This document shows, one piece after another, positions 16,375 to 24,957 of a stretch of 64,000 bases of DNA. This DNA comes from a bacterium (GTDB taxonomy: Bacteria; Latescibacterota; Latescibacteria; Latescibacterales; Latescibacteraceae). Both the position numbers and the translations under genes were made by a program. The stretch's first letter is position 1, and each line of letters opens with the position of its first letter. The stretch covers positions 1-64,000 of the forward strand of contig JAJFUH010000036.1 of assembly GCA_021372535.1 (NCBI GenBank), read 5' to 3'. The notes below the pieces were generated by a model that saw nothing but the letters and a program-made list of their open reading frames with translations, was not told the DNA's origin and made no database searches.

Positions 16375-17114
16375 AACGTCTTGAAGGGAAAACAGCACTT
16401 ATAACCGGAGGCGCACAGGGTATCGGAATGGTTATCGCACAGCGGTTTGTTTCGGAGGGCGCCCAGATCGCCCTGTGCGATATCAATCCGGAAACAGCGG
16501 AGCGCACTGCACAGGTTCTTTCCGGGGAAGGTGGTATAGTCAAGGCATTTGTCATGAATGTCGCCAATGAAGAGAGTGTAAACAGTGCCATAAAAAGTAT
16601 TGCGGATGAATTCGGAAAAATCGATATTCTGATTAATAATGCCGGCATCACCCGTGACAATCTGATGCTCAGGATGAAAACAGAGGACTGGAATGCGGTT
16701 ATTTCGGTTAATCTTACCGGGACTTTTCTGGTTTCGAGAGCAGTAATAAAAATGATGCTGAAAGCTCATTATGGCCGTATAATAAATATTGCCTCGGTCG
16801 TCGGTGTGGTAGGCAATCCCGGCCAGGTGAATTACTCGGCTTCCAAGGCCGGAATAATCGGCATGACGAAAACCATGGCAAAAGAATTCGCATCGCGGTC
16901 TGTCACAGTGAACGCTATCGCCCCCGGTTTCATACAGACGGAGATGACCGAACATCTGCCGCAGGAAGCAAAGGATGCATTCCTCACGGTTATACCTCTC
17001 AACAGGCCGGGGTTGCCCGAGGATGTGGCCGGAGCCGCTGTTTTCCTTGCATCCGATGATGCTGCGTATATAACAGGCCAGGTTATATGTGTCGATGGCG
17101 GCATGGTAATGTGA
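16371..17114 (+). CDS. fabG: 3-oxoacyl-ACP reductase
   Basis: The 247-residue short-chain dehydrogenase has the NADPH-binding TGGAQGIG (12-19), NNAG near 89-92, and the catalytic Ser142, Tyr155 and Lys159 (YSASK). The C-terminal DVAGAAVFLASDDAAYITGQVICVDGG-type ending is typical. It reduces 3-oxoacyl-ACP in elongation. It is translationally coupled to fabD through an ATGA overlap. Confidence 0.96.
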   Translation: MKRLEGKTALITGGAQGIGMVIAQRFVSEGAQIALCDINPETAERTAQVLSGEGGIVKAFVMNVANEESVNSAIKSIADEFGKIDILINNAGITRDNLMLRMKTEDWNAVISVNLTGTFLVSRAVIKMMLKAHYGRIINIASVVGVVGNPGQVNYSASKAGIIGMTKTMAKEFASRSVTVNAIAPGFIQTEMTEHLPQEAKDAFLTVIPLNRPGLPEDVAGAAVFLASDDAAYITGQVICVDGGMVM

Positions 17115-17179
17115 AAATGATAAGAGTGCTGGTGGTATTTTTGTGAAACATTAACAAAAACTGATTCGGAGGACTGACA

Positions 17180-17416
17180 ATGAATCTGGAAGAAAGAGTT
17201 AAAAATCTCGTGATTTCTCAGCTCGGTGTCGATGCTGGCAAGGTGACAAAAGATTCGTCGTTTATCGATGATCTGGGAGCAGATTCCCTTGATACCGTAG
17301 AGTTGGTCATGGCTTTCGAGGAAGAATTCGATATGGAAATTTCCGATGACGAGGCCCAGAGACTCAAAACGGTCGGTGATGTTATCACCTATCTGACAAG
17401 CAAAGGTATTGAATAA
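17180..17416 (+). CDS. acpP: acyl carrier protein
   Basis: The 78-residue acidic protein carries the phosphopantetheine attachment Ser36 in [21 protein letters not shown] sits 7 bases before the ATG, the strongest ribosome site in the operon, consistent with the high abundance expected for ACP. A long hairpin follows in the 119-base gap to fabF and may set relative expression. Confidence 0.97.
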   Translation: MNLEERVKNLVISQLGVDAGKVTKDSSFIDDLGADSLDTVELVMAFEEEFDMEISDDEAQRLKTVGDVITYLTSKGIE

Positions 17417-17427
17417 GCGAATGAGTG

Positions 17428-17488
17428 ACCGACAGGTATTAAAAAACGTACTTCGTACTTCGTAAATCATAGTTTTTTGCCTGTCGGT
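17428..17488 (+). terminator. long hairpin between acpP and fabF (possible partial terminator or processing site)
   Basis: Arms ACCGACAGG (17428-17436) and CCTGTCGGT (17480-17488) pair perfectly, continued inward by AAAAAAC (17441-17447) and GTTTTTT (17472-17478). The loop holds three 7-base CGTACTT/CGTACTT/CGTAAAT units. The bases after the 3' arm (TTCGTCCTTATTC) are not a clean T-tract, so full termination is doubtful; attenuation or stabilisation of upstream acpP mRNA is an alternative. Confidence 0.55.
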
Positions 17489-17535
17489 TTCGTCCTTATT
17501 CTCGGGTAAAAAAACATAAACTGTCAGGAAACGAA

Positions 17536-18783
17536 ATGGGAAATGAACGAAGAGTAGTTGTGACAGGTCTTGGCGTTATTACACCGGTTGGCAACAATGT
17601 TGGTGATTTCTGGAAGGCACTTATAGAGGGCAGAAGCGGCATCACGACTATTACCAAGTTTGATACCACCGATTTTAAAACACGTATCGCGGGCGAGATC
17701 AAGGATTTCAATCCTGAATCCGTTATCGAAGCCCGTGAAACCCGGCGCATGGATTCGTTCACCCAGTATGCATTGTATGCTTCATTTGAAGCAGTAAAAA
17801 GCAGCAGACTTGATTTCGATAACGAGGACCCCTTCCGTATCGGTGTGATCGTCGGTTCCGGAATCGGTGGAATCAATATTCTCGAAAAAACGGTTGAAAC
17901 ATACCTGACCAAGGGACCATCACGGGTATCCGCGTTTTACATTGCGGGCATGATAACCGATATCGCGCCGGGATACATTGCCATGCGGTATGGTTTGAGG
18001 GGCCCGAATTACACGACTACATCGGCATGCGCCTCGGGGGCTCATGCTATCGGCGAATCGTATAATACCATCGTTCGCGGGGATGCGGATGTCATGATAA
18101 CCGGTGGCACCGAAGGCGCTGTTTCACCGACCTCTCTTGCGGGCTTTATCAACATCCAGGCTCTCTCGCGGCGGAATGACGATCCCCAGAGGGCATCGAG
18201 ACCATTCGATGTGAACAGGGACGGCTTTGTCATGGGCGAAGGCTCAGGTATACTTGTTCTCGAGGAGCTCGAACATGCTAAAAAACGGGGTGCGACGATT
18301 TACGCCGAAATGACCGGCGCGGGTTTTACTGGTGATGCATATCATGTTACCGCTCCGCACCCGGATGGTATCGGCGCTGCCCGTGCGATGGAGATAGCTA
18401 TTGAGAAATCGGGTATGACCAAAGATGATGTTGACTATATCAACTGCCATTGCCCGTCGACACCCGCCGGTGATGTAGCCGAGGTCAATGCCATCAAACG
18501 CGCCTTCGGAGAAAAAGCATATGGATTGACGCTTTCCTCCACTAAATCGATGATCGGGCATCTTCTCGGAGCGGCTGGCGCTGTCGAATTGATCACCACG
18601 ATTCTTACGGTTAAGCATGGAATAGTGACACCGACGATTAATTGTGAGAATCAGGACCCGGAGTGTGATCTGAATTGCACACCGAACAAATCTGTTAATA
18701 AAACGGTGAATTTTGCGCTGTCAAATTCATTCGGATTTGGCGGTCATAATGCCACACTTGCTGTCAAAAAGTATTCTGAATAA
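17536..18783 (+). CDS. fabF: 3-oxoacyl-ACP synthase II
   Basis: The 415-residue KASII has active-site Cys165 (SACASGAH), His305 and His342 (MIGHLLGAAG), plus MDSFTQYAL and the C-terminal FGFGGHNATL loop. It elongates acyl-ACP chains. The normally near-invariant NAHGTSTP around the first His reads NCHCPSTP here (residues 303-310): Ala, Gly and Thr are replaced by Cys, Cys and Pro while the His is kept. Length and the rest of the fold are normal, and the operon position is conventional. rnc follows after 3 bases. Confidence 0.94.
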   Translation: MGNERRVVVTGLGVITPVGNNVGDFWKALIEGRSGITTITKFDTTDFKTRIAGEIKDFNPESVIEARETRRMDSFTQYALYASFEAVKSSRLDFDNEDPFRIGVIVGSGIGGINILEKTVETYLTKGPSRVSAFYIAGMITDIAPGYIAMRYGLRGPNYTTTSACASGAHAIGESYNTIVRGDADVMITGGTEGAVSPTSLAGFINIQALSRRNDDPQRASRPFDVNRDGFVMGEGSGILVLEELEHAKKRGATIYAEMTGAGFTGDAYHVTAPHPDGIGAARAMEIAIEKSGMTKDDVDYINCHCPSTPAGDVAEVNAIKRAFGEKAYGLTLSSTKSMIGHLLGAAGAVELITTILTVKHGIVTPTINCENQDPECDLNCTPNKSVNKTVNFALSNSFGFGGHNATLAVKKYSE

Positions 18784-18786
18784 CGT

Positions 18787-19539
18787 ATGGGTATGATGTG
18801 GTGGCTGAAAAGACTGTTCAGACGTGACAGGCTGCCGTTCAACATTGAAGCTGTCGAGTCGGCTATCGGGTATCATTTTGTCGATACGTCCCTTCTTTAC
18901 ATAAGCCTGAAACACCGGTCATATTCCCAGGCCATTGACGGGAATGTCGATCTTTCGAATGAGCGGCTCGAGTTTTTAGGGGATTCCGTTCTGAACATGA
19001 TCGTATCGCACTTTCTGTTTATGATGAACCCTTCATTTCAGGAAGGCGAGCTGACCAAGCTGAAAAGCGCCCTTGTGAGTAAAACATCGGCGGCTGTTAT
19101 CGGGAAAAGGATAGGCCTTGACCGGTTTATCCTGCTCAGCGATTCCGAGGAGGGCTCGGGAGGCCGGAAACGAATCTCGTTGATCGCCGACACCTATGAA
19201 GCCATAATCGGCGCGATTTACCTCGATGGGGGAATCGAGGCATCGCGGGCGTTTATCAGAACCACCATGCTTGACGAAATTGATTATGTGCTCGGAGAGG
19301 TGCAGAAGAACTACAAGAGCCTTCTTCTTGAATATACGCAGGCGAAGAAGCTCGGACACCCGGTTTACAAGACTGTTTCCGCCGAAGGCCCGGATCACGA
19401 TAAAATGTTCACCGTTGAGGTATTCATCAAAGACCGTTCTTACGGTATCGGCAAGGGAAAAAATAAAAAATCGGCGCAGCAGAAAGCCGCAGAAGCGGGT
19501 CTTGCTCATCTTATGAAACGGAGCCGGAAAACGGAGTGA
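18787..19539 (+). CDS. rnc: ribonuclease III
   Basis: The 250-residue protein has the RNase III signature NERLEFLGDSVLN near 56-68, the second acidic cluster DTYEAIIGAIYLDGG, and a C-terminal double-stranded RNA-binding domain (LLEYTQAKKL onward to KKSAQQKAAEAGL). It processes rRNA and other structured RNAs. An N-terminal basic-aromatic extension (MMWWLKRLFRRDRLPF) precedes the catalytic domain. The gene closes the fatty-acid operon, the same position as in many bacteria. Confidence 0.95.
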   Translation: MGMMWWLKRLFRRDRLPFNIEAVESAIGYHFVDTSLLYISLKHRSYSQAIDGNVDLSNERLEFLGDSVLNMIVSHFLFMMNPSFQEGELTKLKSALVSKTSAAVIGKRIGLDRFILLSDSEEGSGGRKRISLIADTYEAIIGAIYLDGGIEASRAFIRTTMLDEIDYVLGEVQKNYKSLLLEYTQAKKLGHPVYKTVSAEGPDHDKMFTVEVFIKDRSYGIGKGKNKKSAQQKAAEAGLAHLMKRSRKTE

Positions 19540-19639
19540 TACGGGCGGATTTGATGATATTCCTGCCGTTCCATGAAAATGTATATGCCTTCATAAAGTC
19601 TGATGATGTGATGCCCGGATGCGGGAAAGTGAGGATTCG

Positions 19640-20788
19640 ATGATCGATTATCTGTTGAATGAAGACCAGAAAATGATTCGCGATGCGTGCCGTGAAATCG
19701 CCGAAGAACATATAAAGCCGGTCAGAGCCAAATATGACGAAGATGCAACGTTTCCCTGGGACATCGTGGAGGTCCTGAGGCAGGCCGATATTTTCGGGGT
19801 CTGTATTCCCGAGGAATACGGCGGATTTGGAGGCGGCGCACTTGAGAACGTGATCGTCCTCGAAGAGCTCTCCCGCGGCTGCGGCGGAATTGCGCTGGCG
19901 TATGGCGGCACGGGTCTCGGAACCTACCCGATCGTCCTGTTCGGCAGCGCTGAACAGAAAAAACGTTTTCTGCCCGATATCGCCGCCGGTAAACGGCTTG
20001 CGGCATTCGGACTTACCGAGGCAAATGCGGGGTCCGATGTCGGCGGGATCGAAACGACCGCTGTGAAGGACGGCGATCATTACATTCTCAACGGCACGAA
20101 GCAGTGGATAACGAACGGCGGTGTAGCCGAGATATACAGTGTATTCGCGATAACCGACAGGTCAAAAGGCCCCCGCGGCGCTTCCGCGTTCATTGTCGAA
20201 AAGGACACCCCCGGCTTCACGTTCGGGAAAAAAGAGAACAAGATGGGAATCCGGGCTTCCGCGACGAGCGAGCTCGTATTCCAGGACTGCCGTGTGCACA
20301 AGGACAATCTTATCGGGCGCGAAGGCATGGGCTTTATCATCGCGATGCGTGTGTTCGACAATTCGAGGCCCGGAATCGGGGCGCAGGCTGTCGGTATCGC
20401 CCAGTCGGCTTTCGAGGAAGCGATAGCCTTTGTCAAGCAGCGCGAACAGTTCGGCAAACCGGTCAGCTCCTTTCAGGGCGTGCAGTTCATGCTCGCTGAC
20501 ATGGCTTCGAAGATCGAGATGTCCCGCGCGCTCGTATATGCGACGGCCCGGATGATCGATTCGGGGGCAAAAGACATCACCCTCGCAGCGGCAATGAGCA
20601 AGCTCATTCCCGCGGACATGGCCATGGAGGTTACAACCGATGCGGTTCAGCTCATGGGCGGAAGCGGATACATGAAGGAGTACCCGGTTGAAAAGATGAT
20701 GCGCGACGCCAAAATCACCCAGATATACGAGGGAACGAATCAGATCATGCGTCATGTCATCGGTCTCGAACTCCTTAAAAAATATTGA
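19640..20788 (+). CDS. acyl-CoA dehydrogenase
   Basis: The protein (382 residues from ATG 19640) has the three-part acyl-CoA dehydrogenase fold: N-terminal helices, the FAD-binding middle with LTEANAGSDVGGIETTA and KQWITNGG, and the C-terminal catalytic helix segment QIYEGTNQIMRHVIG, where the Glu of YEGT is the usual base in short/medium-chain enzymes. It oxidises an acyl-CoA with electron transfer to ETF. I chose ATG 19640 because GAGGA lies 4 bases upstream; the longer in-frame start adds seven atypical residues. Chain length or branched substrate cannot be decided. Confidence 0.92.
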   Translation: MIDYLLNEDQKMIRDACREIAEEHIKPVRAKYDEDATFPWDIVEVLRQADIFGVCIPEEYGGFGGGALENVIVLEELSRGCGGIALAYGGTGLGTYPIVLFGSAEQKKRFLPDIAAGKRLAAFGLTEANAGSDVGGIETTAVKDGDHYILNGTKQWITNGGVAEIYSVFAITDRSKGPRGASAFIVEKDTPGFTFGKKENKMGIRASATSELVFQDCRVHKDNLIGREGMGFIIAMRVFDNSRPGIGAQAVGIAQSAFEEAIAFVKQREQFGKPVSSFQGVQFMLADMASKIEMSRALVYATARMIDSGAKDITLAAAMSKLIPADMAMEVTTDAVQLMGGSGYMKEYPVEKMMRDAKITQIYEGTNQIMRHVIGLELLKKY

Positions 20789-20871
20789 GATAATGATTGT
20801 GCATGGATTATGTACACGTTGTTTTGAATGAGTATGTGCTTTAACAATAAACCGCGGCTTCCAAGGGAAAC

Positions 20872-21720
20872 ATGACTACACAGGGAACAACATGGCGCTT
20901 TCTTGACATGGAAAAAGGAAGCGCCTTTTTTAATATGGCCTTTGATGAAGCTGTCATGCATCAGGTAAAATGCGGAGCTTCACCACCGACTTTCAGGGTT
21001 TACGGCTGGGCGCCTCCCGCCATCACTCTCGGCTATTCCCAGCCGGCTGACGAGGCGGTCGATTTTGAACGGTGTATCGGGGACGGCATCGATGTCACGA
21101 AGCGCCCGACCGGCGGCAGGGCCGTATATCACGATGAAGAGATCGCGTATGCAGTTGTCGCGCCCGTCGATGATCCCCGTTTCGGCGGCTCCATCATGGA
21201 AAGCTATAGTTCCGTCAGCCGTGTGCTCTGCGACGCTCTCAATGCGGTGGGAGTAAATGCATCGATCGAAAGCGGCAGAACCGGCCGTGAGGCGGCTCCC
21301 CATGCAATGCACAATCCCTGCTTCCTGAGCACTTCACGGTATGAGATCACCTGCGGCGGGAAAAAAATCGCCGGCAGCGCACAGCGGAGGTTCGGTACGG
21401 TTTTCCTTCAGCACGGCTCCATTCTTACCGGACCCGGGCAGGAAAAAATCGCCCGTTACGTACGGGATCATTCGCTTACCGAATGGCTCGCCGAACATGT
21501 TAATGAAAAGTCGACGTTTGTGAAAGCGCATGTCGATATATCATTTTCTGATGACATGCTCAGGAAGTCCCTTCTCGATGCGTTTTCCCGCGCGGTGGAC
21601 GGCGATGTCGCTGTCGCTGTGCCCTCGCGGGAAGAGCTTTCACTGGCCGAACGTCTCGCAACGGAATATTATGGTTCGAAAGGATGGATTCTGGGATATG
21701 AAAAACGAACTCGTGTTTGA
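20872..21720 (+). CDS. lipoate-protein ligase A-family protein (LplA/LipM type)
   Basis: The 282-residue protein belongs to the biotin/lipoate protein ligase family: WRFLDMEKGSAFFNMAFDE at the start, RPTGGRAVYHDEEIAYAVV near 80-98, and GKKIAGSAQRR with the catalytic Lys. It attaches lipoate or octanoate to lipoyl domains. Ligase (LplA) and octanoyltransferase (LipM) are hard to separate by eye; the absence of the LplA accessory C-terminal domain at this length favours LipM or a two-part ligase. AAGGGA lies 4 bases before the ATG. The 3' end overlaps pgi by 23 bases. Confidence 0.85.
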   Translation: MTTQGTTWRFLDMEKGSAFFNMAFDEAVMHQVKCGASPPTFRVYGWAPPAITLGYSQPADEAVDFERCIGDGIDVTKRPTGGRAVYHDEEIAYAVVAPVDDPRFGGSIMESYSSVSRVLCDALNAVGVNASIESGRTGREAAPHAMHNPCFLSTSRYEITCGGKKIAGSAQRRFGTVFLQHGSILTGPGQEKIARYVRDHSLTEWLAEHVNEKSTFVKAHVDISFSDDMLRKSLLDAFSRAVDGDVAVAVPSREELSLAERLATEYYGSKGWILGYEKRTRV

Positions 21721-23092
21721 TTTTTCCAATCTCACCGAAAGTAAGGTCGGCGAGCAGGGTATTCCCGACAGTCTTATCGATTCGAGTATCAAAAAAGCCC
21801 GCGATGTGGATGCCGACATTGAGCGGCAGTATAAAAACGGCGGTCTTCCGTACCGCGATCTCCCCGCCGCTGATATTCAGCCACTGATCCGGTACGCCGG
21901 GAAAGCTCTGGGACATTTCGAGAATTTCATCAACGTCGGGATAGGAGGATCGGCTCTCGGCGCTCAGGCGCTTGTCATGGCGCTCCGTCACCCATTCCAC
22001 AATCTGCTGGGAGACCGTAAAACAAACGGGATGCGAATGTTCTTCGCCGACAATATCGATCCCGATTACCTTTACGGCATGCTCGATGTCTGCGAACCCC
22101 GGAAAACGCTCTACAACATCATTACCAAGTCCGGCTCGACCGCCGAGACCATGGGAACGTTCCTCCTCGTGAAAACCGCCCTCGAAAAGACAGTCGGTGC
22201 CTCGTGGAGGGATCATATCGTCATCACGACCGACCATGCGAAGGGCGATCTCAGAAAAATCGCCGACAGCGAACATATCGATTCATTCGAGGTGCCGGAC
22301 GGCGTCGGTGGACGCTTCTCGGTTCTGACCCCTGTGGGACTTCTTCCCGCTGCCTGCGCCGGTATCGACATTACCGGACTCCTCGACGGCGCCGCGGTGA
22401 TGAAAAAACGTCTCGATTCCGCCGGTGTCATGGACAATCCCGTATACCTGTATTCCCTGTACCAGTACCTGCTCGACACCGCGCGGGGGAAGCGTATTTC
22501 GGTCATGATGCCGTATTCGAACGCGCTCTACGGTCTTGCGGACTGGTACCGTCAGCTCTGGGCGGAAAGCCTCGGGAAGAAGGTCGATCTGGACGGCGCC
22601 GTGGTTAATGTCGGTCCGACACCGGTCAAGGCGCTCGGTGTAACGGATCAGCATTCACAGGTGCAGCTCTATGTCGAGGGACCCTTCGACAAGGTGTTTA
22701 CCATCCTTGCGGTCGGCGCGTTCAGACAGAAGCTTCCCATGGAGCCGTCGTACGAAAAAATGTCCTCGCTCGAGTACCTCGGGGGACGTTCCATGGCCGA
22801 GCTTATCGAAGCGGAGCGCCTCGGCACCGTGTACGCCCTCACATCGGCTCAGCGACCTAATATGACTATAACTTTTCCCGAAGTCACGCCGTCCACCGTC
22901 GGGCAATTTTTGTACGCGTTTCAGACGGCGACCGTGTTTTCGGGCGGATTGTACCATATCAACCCGCTCGACCAGCCGGGGGTTGAGGCCGGAAAAATCG
23001 CCGCGTTCGCGCTCATGGGACGTCCCGGATATGAAGCGAAAGCCGCCGAAATCAGGAAGGGACTCGGTGGGGATACACGGTATGTTAAGTAA
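21698..23092 (+). CDS. pgi: glucose-6-phosphate isomerase
   Basis: The protein (464 residues from ATG 21698) shows GPI motifs: FINVGIGGSALGAQAL, NIITKSGSTAETMGTFL, GGRFSVLTPVGLLPAACAGID-type sugar-phosphate loop and TDQHSQVQLYVEGP with the catalytic His. It interconverts glucose-6-phosphate and fructose-6-phosphate. The start inside the 3' end of the lipoate ligase gene is chosen because the sequence upstream in this frame is just the ligase gene read out of frame, with no homology. The 23-base overlap suggests translational coupling. The length is near that of Bacillus-type GPI rather than the longer E. coli form. Confidence 0.94.
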   Translation: MKNELVFDFSNLTESKVGEQGIPDSLIDSSIKKARDVDADIERQYKNGGLPYRDLPAADIQPLIRYAGKALGHFENFINVGIGGSALGAQALVMALRHPFHNLLGDRKTNGMRMFFADNIDPDYLYGMLDVCEPRKTLYNIITKSGSTAETMGTFLLVKTALEKTVGASWRDHIVITTDHAKGDLRKIADSEHIDSFEVPDGVGGRFSVLTPVGLLPAACAGIDITGLLDGAAVMKKRLDSAGVMDNPVYLYSLYQYLLDTARGKRISVMMPYSNALYGLADWYRQLWAESLGKKVDLDGAVVNVGPTPVKALGVTDQHSQVQLYVEGPFDKVFTILAVGAFRQKLPMEPSYEKMSSLEYLGGRSMAELIEAERLGTVYALTSAQRPNMTITFPEVTPSTVGQFLYAFQTATVFSGGLYHINPLDQPGVEAGKIAAFALMGRPGYEAKAAEIRKGLGGDTRYVK

Positions 23093-23130
23093 AGTGGCAA
23101 AGAACCAGAGTGACAAAGGGACAAAGAGAT
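23092..23130 (+). repeat. short-period GACAAAG repeat, copy 1
   Basis: Directly behind the pgi stop, units of about 8 bases follow one another: GTGGCAAAG, GTGACAAAG, GGACAAAG. Related strings occur at 32996-33040, 54661-54690, inverted at 54771-54812, and shorter at 15428-15445. Confidence 0.55.
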
Positions 23131-23166
23131 TCCACTATTTGGTGAAGTTATAAACTGAAAGTCTGA

Positions 23167-24948
23167 ATGATGAAACGCCTTTTCCTTATAATTGCATCGA
23201 TCATACTCGTGTATCTGCTTGTACTTATGGGTGCTCTCGACCGCCCCGAGGACAGCCCGCGCTTCCACATGAAAACCCCGGTTCCCGTTGATGCGGATAC
23301 CTCGAAGTGCAATCCGGGAAAATATGGCGGCCGTGTCCTGATCGGTGCGCTCGGCGACCCGAAGACTTTCAATCCTCTTGTAGAAAACGAATCGTCGAGC
23401 CGTGATATCATCGCGCGGTTGTATGCGTCGCTCACGGTACGGAATAACATCACGCAGGAGATCGTTCCGAGTCTCGCATATGCATGGGAGTTTTCGGATG
23501 ATAATCTTGAACTGACCTTTCATATGCGCAGGGGAGCGCTCTGGAGCGACGGTGTTCCTATTACCGCATATGACGCTGAATTTTCATATACCGCCCTGTA
23601 TGACTCCCTTGTTCACAGCAGTTACAACGATATTTTACGTGTCAACGGACAGCCGTTTGTCGCTGCTGCCGTTGATTCATTCACCTTTAAAGTCACTATT
23701 CCATCGCCGATGGCGCCGTTTCTCATGTGGGCGGGCGATGTGCCCATTCTCCCCAAACACATTCTGAAGCCCTATCTCGACAAGGGAACCTTCGACTCGG
23801 CATATAACGTGAGCTGGCCGCTCGATAATCTCGTTTCGTGCGGACCCTATCTCGTTGAAAAATACGAGTCCGGGGTGAAAACAGTCCTCCGCCGCAATCC
23901 GAACTACTGGCGTATCGACCGCAACGGCAACCGTCTGCCGTACATCGAGCGTATTATTCATGTCAGTTTCCGGAGTCCGGAAACCATGCTCCTCAAGTTC
24001 CAGACCGGCGATCTCGACATGATCGAGATATTGAATCTGGCGGATGTTCCCATCCTGGAGCGTGACGCCGAAAAGGGGGATTATAAGGTTCTCAGTCTCG
24101 GTCCCACGCTCAACCAGAACATGTTCTGGTTCAACATGAATCCGGGCAGGGACAAGAGCGGCAAGCCGTTTGTCGAACCCTACAAGCTCAAGTGGTTCAC
24201 CGATGTCCGGTGGAGAAAGGCGATGGCGCATGCGGTCGACCGTCAGGGCATCTCGGCGACCGTGTTCAACGGTCTTGCCCAGCCGAGCTACGGCCCCGAA
24301 TCTCCGGCAAACAAGGTCTGGTATAACCCGAACATTATCAAATACGATTACAACCTCGATAAAACGCGTCAGTACCTCGACAGCATGGGACTCATCGACC
24401 ATGACGGCGACGGTATCCGCGAGGATGCGGACGGCAACCCGGTCGAATTCACCATGATAACCAATACGGGAAACGGCCAGCGTGACCTTATCGGAAACCT
24501 CATCAAGGACGATCTCGCGAAGGTAGGGGTCAGGATGAACTTCAATCCGATCGAATTCAATACGCTCGCCGTTAAAATCGACAACGAATATGATTACGAT
24601 GCATGTCTGCTCGGAGTCGGCGGGGGCGATCCCGATCCGTCGAGCGGGCAGCATATGTGGCTTTCGAGCGGCCGCATACATTTCTGGTATCCGAACCAGC
24701 AGAAGCCGGCGACGGAGTGGGAAGCGCGGGTCGACAAGCTCATGAATCTCCAGATGACCACCCTTGACAGGGCTCAGCGAAAAGCGTATTATGACGAGGT
24801 TCAATACATTATTTCCGACGAAGCGCCTTTCATATACCTTGTCACTCCGCAGGTGTTCGTGGCGGTGAAAAACAAGTTCAGAAACCTGGTGCCGACCATT
24901 CTCTCGCACCGTCTCCTCTGGAATATCGAAGAAGTCTGGATAGAATAG
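23167..24948 (+). CDS. peptide/solute ABC transporter substrate-binding protein, membrane-anchored
   Basis: The 593-residue protein belongs to the SBP_bac_5 (OppA/DppA) family: KTFNPLVENESSSRDI, TFHMRRGALWSDGVPITAYD and the central VRWRKAMAHAVDRQGI are typical. The N-terminus has one uncleaved-looking helix (RLFLIIASIILVYLLVLMG) with no lipobox, so it is probably anchored by this helix instead of lipid. A calcium-type loop (DHDGDGIREDADGNPVEF) lies near 413-430. It captures oligopeptides or similar solutes for the permease encoded directly downstream (9-base gap). It heads the five-gene importer operon; no strong ribosome site precedes its ATG. Confidence 0.92.
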   Translation: MMKRLFLIIASIILVYLLVLMGALDRPEDSPRFHMKTPVPVDADTSKCNPGKYGGRVLIGALGDPKTFNPLVENESSSRDIIARLYASLTVRNNITQEIVPSLAYAWEFSDDNLELTFHMRRGALWSDGVPITAYDAEFSYTALYDSLVHSSYNDILRVNGQPFVAAAVDSFTFKVTIPSPMAPFLMWAGDVPILPKHILKPYLDKGTFDSAYNVSWPLDNLVSCGPYLVEKYESGVKTVLRRNPNYWRIDRNGNRLPYIERIIHVSFRSPETMLLKFQTGDLDMIEILNLADVPILERDAEKGDYKVLSLGPTLNQNMFWFNMNPGRDKSGKPFVEPYKLKWFTDVRWRKAMAHAVDRQGISATVFNGLAQPSYGPESPANKVWYNPNIIKYDYNLDKTRQYLDSMGLIDHDGDGIREDADGNPVEFTMITNTGNGQRDLIGNLIKDDLAKVGVRMNFNPIEFNTLAVKIDNEYDYDACLLGVGGGDPDPSSGQHMWLSSGRIHFWYPNQQKPATEWEARVDKLMNLQMTTLDRAQRKAYYDEVQYIISDEAPFIYLVTPQVFVAVKNKFRNLVPTILSHRLLWNIEEVWIE

Positions 24949-24957
24949 GATAAACAG

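Noticed and set aside
21530-21697. Longer N-terminus for Pgi
   Set aside because: This stretch encodes the C-terminus of the lipoate ligase in another frame and has no similarity to Pgi.
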